NCBI GenBank assembly: GCA_023853785.1
Contig: JAJIRX010000846.1
Coordinates: 62,001-126,000, forward strand
Length of the DNA stretch: 64,000 bases
Direction: 5' to 3'
Source of the DNA: Psilocybe azurescens
Taxonomy: Eukaryota; Basidiomycota; Agaricomycetes; Agaricales; Agrocybaceae
The stretch's first letter is position 1, and every line of letters starts with the position of its first letter. A program made the translations under genes and the position numbers. The notes beneath the pieces are model-generated. The model worked only from the letters and a program-made list of their open reading frames with translations, ran no database searches and was not told the origin of the DNA. This document shows positions 57,330 to 64,000 of the stretch, piece after piece.

Positions 57330-58058
57330 ATTCAAGTGTAGGAATGACTGAAAGAAGAAGGCGACCTGAGAAGAAAGGAAGAAGGGGAGTGAAGCAGTCA
57401 ATGCCCTAACTAATGTGTCATTCCAAAAGAGCGACTTAAATATTCGGACTGACTCTGATCTATGCTGGGCTTTTGCAAGGTCCTCAACTCTGATTCATTC
57501 TTTTATTTCGCGAGTTTCTTCGTCTGGATGTTACCGCCATTTGCCAGGTTGTTAAGTCAACTATCGATGATCGGACATACGTGTTTGTTGACGGGAACAG
57601 TTCAATTATCTTTGCGCAAGTATCGTTTGGGCCATCTTGCAAAGACCCCGTATGTGCAAATGAGTCGCGACCCTACAAGTGGTATGGAGTTGTATGCGTG
57701 CTGTTCCTCAGTCTTAAATCGGAAGTTAAATATTTGAAGCCAGACACTCAAGCGCCTAACTATACTTGGTGACATTGACTCCTGAGCGCTGAGCTCCCGA
57801 GCTATAGCATCCTGTTGTTAGGGTGTGGAAAAGGTTATGTTGCGATAGGAATATTTTTATGGTACATATTTGTTCAGACAAGCAAGTAGTACAATGGCAA
57901 ACACATAGCCCATTATCCTGCCAGCTGTGGGTAATCGTAGTAATGGTTTGGACAACTTTTCGATATCTTACTCTTTAGTTATCGTCGTTCTCGTAGCTGT
58001 CGTCGCGGTCTTTTTATCATTTCTGTCTCCGAGTCCGCTGTCCCTGTCGTTGCCGTCG
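57330..58058. other. Intergenic, one unassigned plus-strand ORF
   Basis: About 730 bases. A plus-strand open frame at about 57492-57771 reads LDVTAICQVVKSTIDDRTYV and ends APNYTW. It matches no family I know and may be chance. Confidence 0.4.
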
Positions 58059-58690
58059 TCACCATCTTCCTGGTAAGTGCGATTTCGAGGCGCATAGAGT
58101 GTTTCCGATTTGCAGCTGCAGAGCTAAATTGAAAGGCTCACAGCATAGTCTCTCTAGTGCCCCAATTTTTGGACTGGTGCAAAGTTTTCGCTTCAGGACC
58201 CTAGTTAGCCTCAAGCTTCTAAAGTAAGGCTCGACATTTAATGATATTCCATATCCAAGGGGCCCTTTGACCATTTGTGCAAATAAGTCGGAGCTTTGAA
58301 AGCCACTGAGAGAATTGTAGTAGTAAGTGGTGACTTCTTCCGGTAGAGGACATAACATAAACTGGGATTTTTGAGTATTCCAAGCAGCGAGTGCATTGAA
58401 CAGTTCATCATTGATGTCCTCATTGGTTCTGCGAATTCTTTCGAGTTATACAAGCGGAGCCTTTTGAGACATAGAAGAGAACGAAAAATCCCAAGGGTAA
58501 TTTGATTTCTTGACGAAATCATATAGAAGCACTCCGCCCATATATAAATCATGATGCAATGCTAGTGAGACGAGTTGTGATGCCCGAACGAACGTATCAA
58601 GAATTAGTGTTTGCCCATACTTCGTGGTTCGTGTTATCTTCATCAGATCTGCTGAGGCCAAGTAACAAGTTCTGTAAACATAGCATATGA
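58059..58690 (-). pseudogene. F-box family C-terminal fragment (copy F)
   Basis: Matches only the last third of copy G, in several frames. NTQKSQFMLCPLPEEVT corresponds to DDQKSQFKLCPLLEELT. VEPYFRSLRLTRVLKRKLCT corresponds to VEPCFTTLTLTGHHTLEEDF. ALERLCCEPFNLALQ corresponds to ALEQLCCPPFNLILR. The N-terminus and F-box are absent. It is a truncated duplicate of copy G lying directly downstream of it, in the same orientation. Confidence 0.65.
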
Positions 58691-59107
58691 ATGGGCTTCA
58701 CAGTTTCCTCCATGTCTTCCGGCCACGAGCTGGTCTCGACTGTAAGAAAGCAACCTCTACTTATACTAGCGCTCAGTCCATCCAGGAATGGGAACAGCAT
58801 TGAAAAGCTGCCAGGGCCTTTGCTTTGTCCCACCCCTGGCCCACAAATGGTCACTTAAATGCTTAGGTGGACCGTGGACGAGTGGCGAGACCGAAAGGTC
58901 GACGTCACAATACAGCCAATCAGATGTTTAATCACAATTTGCTGAGTGCCATATCTAAATATTCATGAACATGGCTACACTGTCCGGATCACTAAATGCT
59001 GCACTAAAATGAGGATTCATATATCAAATACATTACATAACATACGTCAGAATTAGTAGATACGTCGGTTTAAATTCCAGCGCAAGAAAATACTCTACGG
59101 GATATAT
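58691..59107. other. Spacer between F-box copies F and G
   Basis: About 420 bases, AT-rich toward 59000. No gene. Confidence 0.4.
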
Positions 59108-60833
59108 TCAAAAATTGAGGTAAGAAGAGTCCGAGTCATATCTTTTGGCCGATCGTAGAATGAGATTGAAAGGCGGACAGCACAGTTGTTCCAGTGCTGC
59201 ATACTCCGGGAAGTCTTCCTCAAGTGTATGGTGTCCAGTTAGCGTCAAGGTTGTGAAGCAAGGTTCGACGACCGGCAATCCACCATGTCCCAGACGCCTC
59301 TTGATCATATCTGCAAACGCGGTATCAGAGACCTCAGAGCCTTCGATGGGCTCAAGAGTAGAACTATCCACTGTAAGCTCCTCTAGTAGAGGACAGAGTT
59401 TGAATTGAGACTTCTGGTCATCCCAAATAGCGAGTTCTTGGAATCTTGTCCACTCTGAATCCAGCTCATACTCTGGGTTAATATGACCATAACGGAAAGA
59501 CCTGAGGGTTGGGACGAGCCGAAGACATGTGACGAACTCTCCGGGCCTCAGTGGTGAACAGTAAAGCTCCAGCTCTCTTAGAGAACATGAGGAATTTTGA
59601 AGGAAAGAATCGAGGCAGTTTAGATCCAGAATTTCGTCAAAGCATAAAGCCAAATGAGCAAGGGCCGGCGCCCTGAAGTAAGTAAGAATTCTTGTAAGTG
59701 ACGTATATTTATTGCCCAAGACATAAATAGTGTCGTTATCAGCAAGACAAACGTCCAAGCGCAAGTCTCGAAGATATAGGAGATAAAATATGGGATCCTC
59801 GCTATCGTCCGGCGGCAGTTCGCTGATCTCGATTTGCAGAACACGACACGTAACCAGATTGGGCGACAACCGCAGGATTTGAAGAAGCTCTGGAATGGTC
59901 ACAGTTTCCCTTTCATGGCCGTCAAGCTGCAGCAGGGTTAGTTGATGGAAAGGAATGAGACTGGTAGGCGTCAACCAGCCAGGTACCGTTGGATGGAGCT
60001 TAGCTAGATTCACTGCATCGGTACGATTATCAGGAATCGTATGGTCGATGACAAACCGCCGCAAGCGAGGGGAATTTGCCCAAAGCTGTGTGGGCAAATA
60101 GCGCCGTGCCACTAGAGCACCAAGGGTTTCGTCAGTCGTTGAATTTCCCGATGGTTCTAGTATGTCATATTTGGTCGTCAGAACCAGTGTTTCAAGTGCA
60201 GGCGCTGCTGTAACAGATTTAAGATATCCCTGCAGACGATCGAAGCTGATATCGGGGAGAGATAAGTGGGCACTTTTCCATCGTGTGAACTCGAGAAACA
60301 ATCTCCGGAGTAGTAAAGTCACGAGCGGTGTATAGACATCGTCTTCTTTGATTGGTAGTTGCCGGTGATAAACAATAATAGAGATAGAAAGAGGAGTAAA
60401 GCAGATAGCTGAAGCCACTTCTCGATGAGCTCGACTCGTGGATATACTCTGAACTGTTTGTCAGTGGACCTCTTCAGCTCGGCGTTGATGGTCGTCCAAA
60501 GTTGCGAAGTACCCATGGCGATTTTCCGCCAGCTATGGCAAATTTGTGTCAAGGACATTGGGACCTCGTTTCTGGATGGAAGTTCCGAGTATATTTGATT
60601 GCTGGGGTTCTCAGCAGGGAGAGCCAGTTCGAATATACCCTGCCATACAGCATCCGGTAGTTCCGGGAGATTGAGAGGAGATTCGAGTAAGAGGAAGGCG
60701 CGGATATGGTTGAGTGGCCACTATCTAGTCGAACACACTCTTCATACGCATCGTTGATCTCTTTCAATCCAATGGTGAAGTGGGGCTCGACACTGTCAAG
60801 CTGGGTGGCTGCAGAGTCAGGCACTACGCCCAT
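59108..60833 (-). CDS. F-box protein with LRR-like C-terminus (copy G, two frame breaks)
   Basis: Best preserved member of the second F-box group. It starts MGVVPDSAATQLDSVEPHFT at 60833. One base over come HIRAFLLLESPLNLPE and the F-box LPDAVWQGIFELALPAENPS, then LTQICHSWRKIAMGTSQLWT. The next ORF (436 codons) runs from LSISIIVYHRQLPIKEDD through LETLVLTTKYDILEPSG, HQLTLLQLDGHERETVTIPE and FLQNSSCSLRELELYCSPLR to SSYLNF at TGA 59108. The breaks lie at about 60711-60720 (one base missing) and in the A3 run 60398-60400 (one missing). No independent stops were seen, so it is likely a functional SCF adaptor. Confidence 0.72.
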
Positions 60834-61833
60834 AGCAACAAATATTATCTGAAATATAAGACCAGAGTTGTTCGTAAGACATTTGCACCATAAGTCATCG
60901 AGACGACAACTTGCCTGAGAAGAAGTAAGAGCTGAAAGTCTGTTTTAATGGAGAGGTCTCGCAGAAGAGAAAAGGCCGAATGGACTGACGACGACCAAGG
61001 GCCACTATTTATATGTTCTCCCTCTGCCACATAGTATGGAGCGGTCCTCCCCGTTTCATTAATTCCCATCACGATGGTTGATACCTGAGTTATCGGACCA
61101 TTGTCAAGAGATTGGCCAAGCACCCATACAAACGTTTCCTTTGTGACGTAGGTCTAGCCTTCGGCAGTGTCCGTTCGATCCAGTAGAAAGGAGTCGACGT
61201 ATGCTAACATTTTTTCTTGATGCTAAAGCAATTTAATGGTGGCTTTCTCGATATTGCTGCAAGAAATTATCGTCGGGCCCAGAATCCAATGATGTCGAAT
61301 TCGAAGAATAACACATCTTACCCGACGTCTATGCTTCGAGTTGCTATCGTATTTTATTTTGAAGGTGCTTTGATGTCCCAGCTTGGTTTCCACTCGACAG
61401 AGATAATGAGTGGTTGTGTGATGAGACCAGAAGGCAAATCGAAGTCATCGGAGGTCAGTCACCGACACCGATGGTCAGTGGTGCAATGACATCCTGATCA
61501 ATTCGCTGCAGTGAAGGTGGAAAGCCTTCGGTTGACCTTCAGCCAATACATAATCGCGTAGATTTTTTGGAAAACGGCGAATTAATGCACTATGTAACAC
61601 AACATCTCCATCTAAAAGTAGTACAAAAGCGTACACACTATAATAATTTAAACGGTGATCTTCCCCGTATAGACATTGCCTGCTGAAAACCGCCTAAGGC
61701 GGTCCTCACACTAACCCGAAGAAAAATTCCGATAATAGTGCAGAGGATGGTGGATACTTAGGATGTAAGTAAGTAGATGCAAGTGGAATACCACAAAGAT
61801 GATTGAGTCAAAGGTCCAATCGCGTTGAAGTAA
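60834..61833. other. Intergenic, no gene recognised
   Basis: About 1 kb between copy G and GET1. A 92-codon minus-strand ORF (61123-60845) has no recognisable features. Confidence 0.5.
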
Positions 61834-62751
61834 TCATGATTCTTTCTTCTCGTTGGGTTTCCTGGGCGTGTTATTTGGGGTAGGAGCGGCACTATTTTCT
61901 GTTGTGTCTGTTGACGGCACGGTGGAGAACGATGGACCTTATGGGTTTGGTCGTTAACATTGCTATGAACAAAGAACAAACAAACAAATTTACCGAAAAA
62001 TTCTTTGACAACTCTTTCGCCAACCACAATGACGCGTCGGCATGCCATTTGCCAAACACCAACACTGACTGAGCCTGCATAGGATAAAAGCGTCAGTAAA
62101 GATCATGTACCTTTATGAACAAAGAAACGTACCGGCGGGAGCAAATGGCAAGGCGAGCCACCAACCAAGCGGGCCGAACCATCCTCGAGGAAGGTAAAAA
62201 ACGGGTTGTTTCCGGTACCACCATCCTACCACAAATTGCAGGCCCGTGGTTAAGAGCCAGAGAGCAGTGTTGAACTTCATGGCAAAGCCAGATTTGGCGG
62301 ATGTAATTTCAGAATCTGAAGATGCAGGGATTAAGTATGTAACGTGTTTCAGTGACATGGCAAACGATACGCACTGAGTTTCTCCAGGTCTGCGAGACCT
62401 TTATCTACGCTCCGCCTTAACTTCGCCCATTTGGCGAACTGGTCCTGCGCACTTGTCTTCATCAGCTCTGACTTGTTCGTCATGATTTGTGTTTTGAGTG
62501 CTCGTTGGCGCGCTGCCAATGGCGAACGGATGGTCCATAGGTACGCGTTATACACCTATCAGTGCACAGAATAAAATACAGGTATGCCGATGAAAGTATT
62601 CCCAAGAAAAAGCAAGCAGGAGGGTGATCACGTCAGTTCGTCACCAAAAATGAAGAAAGCTGAGACGCACAATGTCTAGTAGGACGGTCTTGCCTATCCA
62701 TGTCACGAGTTGTCCAAAAAGACCAAAAAATATGGTAATTAGCGGCGACAT
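61834..62751 (-). CDS. GET1: GET1, ER receptor for tail-anchored proteins (WRB family)
   Basis: With GET2 it forms the ER membrane insertase that receives tail-anchored proteins from the Get3 ATPase. Five exons were joined in one frame. The first is [20 protein letters not shown] (first TM). The second is [20 protein letters not shown] with the cytosolic coiled coil [20 protein letters not shown]. The third is [36 protein letters not shown] and [13 protein letters not shown]. The fourth is [21 protein letters not shown] short Pro/Thr/Lys-rich tail ends KPNEKKES at TGA 61834. The coiled coil between TM1 and TM2 is where Get3 docks in the yeast protein. The conserved WW and [11 protein letters not shown] segments fit well. 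No frame problems. Confidence 0.92.
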
Positions 62752-63387
62752 AATTATGTTCGCTATCGGCGTGTTTTGAAACAGTTGTGTTCCGTTAAAT
62801 TCGTCCTTCGAGGGCGTCTCTTCGATATCCGAGAATAAATCGAGACCCGAAGGCCGGTTTCGGTAGTTATAAGACCAGAAATACCCTTAAAATTATGTGT
62901 TAGAGTAATTTAAAGGGTATAAGATGGTGGCAGCAGGAAGGAGACTAAGACGGCGAGGTCGTCGTGAAAGTCGCAATGCGCATCGTGGCAAGGAGGTGAG
63001 CAAGGTAAACAGGTCACGTGTATACGGGCCGAGCCCGCATAATTCTGAGTCACGAGCCCGCACACAAGTGACAACCCATGCGGCAGGCCTAATTCTTGAA
63101 CTTCACCTTAACGTTCTCATCTCAACTAACTCACAGTTTCCTTGTAGTCTAGTCTGGATATTCCTCGTTTATCATACAATGAGATACTGAATATTGGAAG
63201 AACGCAAGGTTACCTTTGTTTCTCGTAGCTGCCTTAAAATTCTGCTGAAAGCGGCACCTCCCTTTGATTTTTCTGGAACCCTCCCTAGTACCCGACGCGA
63301 CGAAATTACTGGTACGGTACGTGTAATATATATTATATGCATCTATAGCCTCATATATATTCTCTTTCTCTGAGTAGTTGACTTACC
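62752..63387. other. Divergent intergenic region, GET1 / F-box gene
   Basis: About 640 bases with the two promoters. Nothing else seen. Confidence 0.5.
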
Positions 63388-64000
63388 ATGAAAAGACGCG
63401 ACAACGGCTGCACGTTGGAAGAGAACAAGCGTCTGTTCAAGCTGGGTCGAAATATCAAACTTGGCCATATCTTACGGCTGTCTCACCATACCAAGGACGA
63501 ACATGCTTTAGTAGCACCAGTTCCACGTCTCCTTGAATCCAACGTACCTCCATCTGAGGACGAGCGGCATAAAATCGAAGGTGTTATAGCAAGCGCTCGA
63601 GCGCGATTATCATCGTTTGAAAGCAAGCTCACCCCCGTCGACATCAATGCAAGGCCGTCAGGAAATAACGGCACCCATATCAAAAGACAACTCATTCCAT
63701 CGAGGAGTTTATAAACACGCAGGAATCCCTTCTCTCTGCCATCCGAATTCTACCGGTCGAAATTCTGGAACTAATATTCGCCTCATGTATCCCACATATT
63801 GAACTTCGCCCATGGTATTTCGGGTCTTGGCGGTCTCACCCATCACTATGCATCTCGCAAGTCTGTAGAAGGTGGCGAGATTTGGCGCTCAGTATGCCAC
63901 AGTTATGGACCTACCTAGCGCCCATTAATCCTGCGCCCGATTCCAAGTCTCTCAAGACCGGCAGATACTCTGATACTGAATTTATTCAAGAGATCCTTAG
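63388..64000 (+). CDS. F-box protein, 5' part only (runs off the window; one frame break)
   Basis: Starts MKRRDNGCTLEENKRLFKLG at 63388. A helix with Arg/Ala (IEGVIASARARLSSFESKL) precedes the F-box, the usual mushroom F-box plan. The frame slips by one base between about 63660 and 63705 (near an A4 run). It then reads EEFINTQESLLSAIRILPVE, ILELIFASCIPHIELRPW and ISQVCRRWRDLALSMPQLWT, the two halves of a good F-box, and stays open to the window end. Confidence 0.7.

Noticed and set aside
1..64000. CRISPR arrays, bacterial operons or ribosome-binding sites
   Set aside because: The intron-rich fungal gene structure makes these inapplicable, and no regularly spaced repeat array is present.
1..64000. 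A new defence, toxin or biosynthetic gene cluster
   Set aside because: The recognisable genes are housekeeping, signalling and F-box genes without the enzyme sets or toxin-like proteins such a system would need.

Overview
The window reads as nuclear DNA of a filamentous basidiomycete, most likely an agaricomycete mushroom. Almost every recognisable gene is split by short (about 45-75 nt) GT-AG introns with CTRAY-type branch points. Several families are typical of agaricomycetes (DUF6593- and DUF6534-type proteins, WSC-domain proteins, a large F-box family). The rest is a normal fungal housekeeping set. There is no sign of bacterial, viral or plasmid sequence. All families were assigned by reading translations; no database search was possible.

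Layout. 0-2 kb: a DUF6593-type protein (-) and the histone chaperone CHZ1 (+). 2-4.4 kb: no gene seen. 4.4-6.2 kb: a seven-TM GPCR of the Git3/cAMP-receptor-like group (-). 7.5-10.5 kb: a divergent pair, RNase P/MRP subunit RPR2 (-) and an MBIP-like protein (+). 11.6-12.7 kb: an interrupted single-pass membrane protein. 13.2-18.3 kb: a Yippee-type zinc protein (-), a DUF6534 membrane protein (-) and a short-chain dehydrogenase (+). 18.9 kb: a small MITE. 20-21.2 kb: a secreted WSC-domain protein. 21.6-27.4 kb: the full adenylate cyclase (RA, LRR, PP2C-like, cyclase). 29.4-33.0 kb: an F-box gene and an F-box remnant. 33.5-35.4 kb: malate synthase. 37-44.2 kb: a tandem array of four related F-box copies in different states of decay. 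45.2 kb: an ER-type FKBP. 45.9-50.8 kb: a gene-poor repeat-like stretch. 50.8-52.6 kb: a GT2 polysaccharide synthase. 54.4-55.1 kb: a Tourist/PIF-Harbinger-like MITE with perfect termini. 56.4-60.8 kb: a second F-box group (three copies, -). 61.8-62.8 kb: GET1. 63.4 kb to the end: the start of another F-box gene.

How the genes relate. The GPCR and the adenylate cyclase both belong to nutrient/cAMP signalling; malate synthase is the glyoxylate-cycle enzyme used on C2 carbon. GET1 and the FKBP act at or in the ER, and the GT2 enzyme and WSC protein at the cell surface. Nothing suggests a metabolic gene cluster.

Main caution. At least eleven conserved genes are interrupted by single-base frame shifts, nearly all in short homopolymers, of both signs and usually without nonsense mutations. 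That pattern is better explained by consensus-sequence errors than by decay, so several genes here described as interrupted are probably functional. A few F-box copies also carry stops or deletions and look like true pseudogenes.
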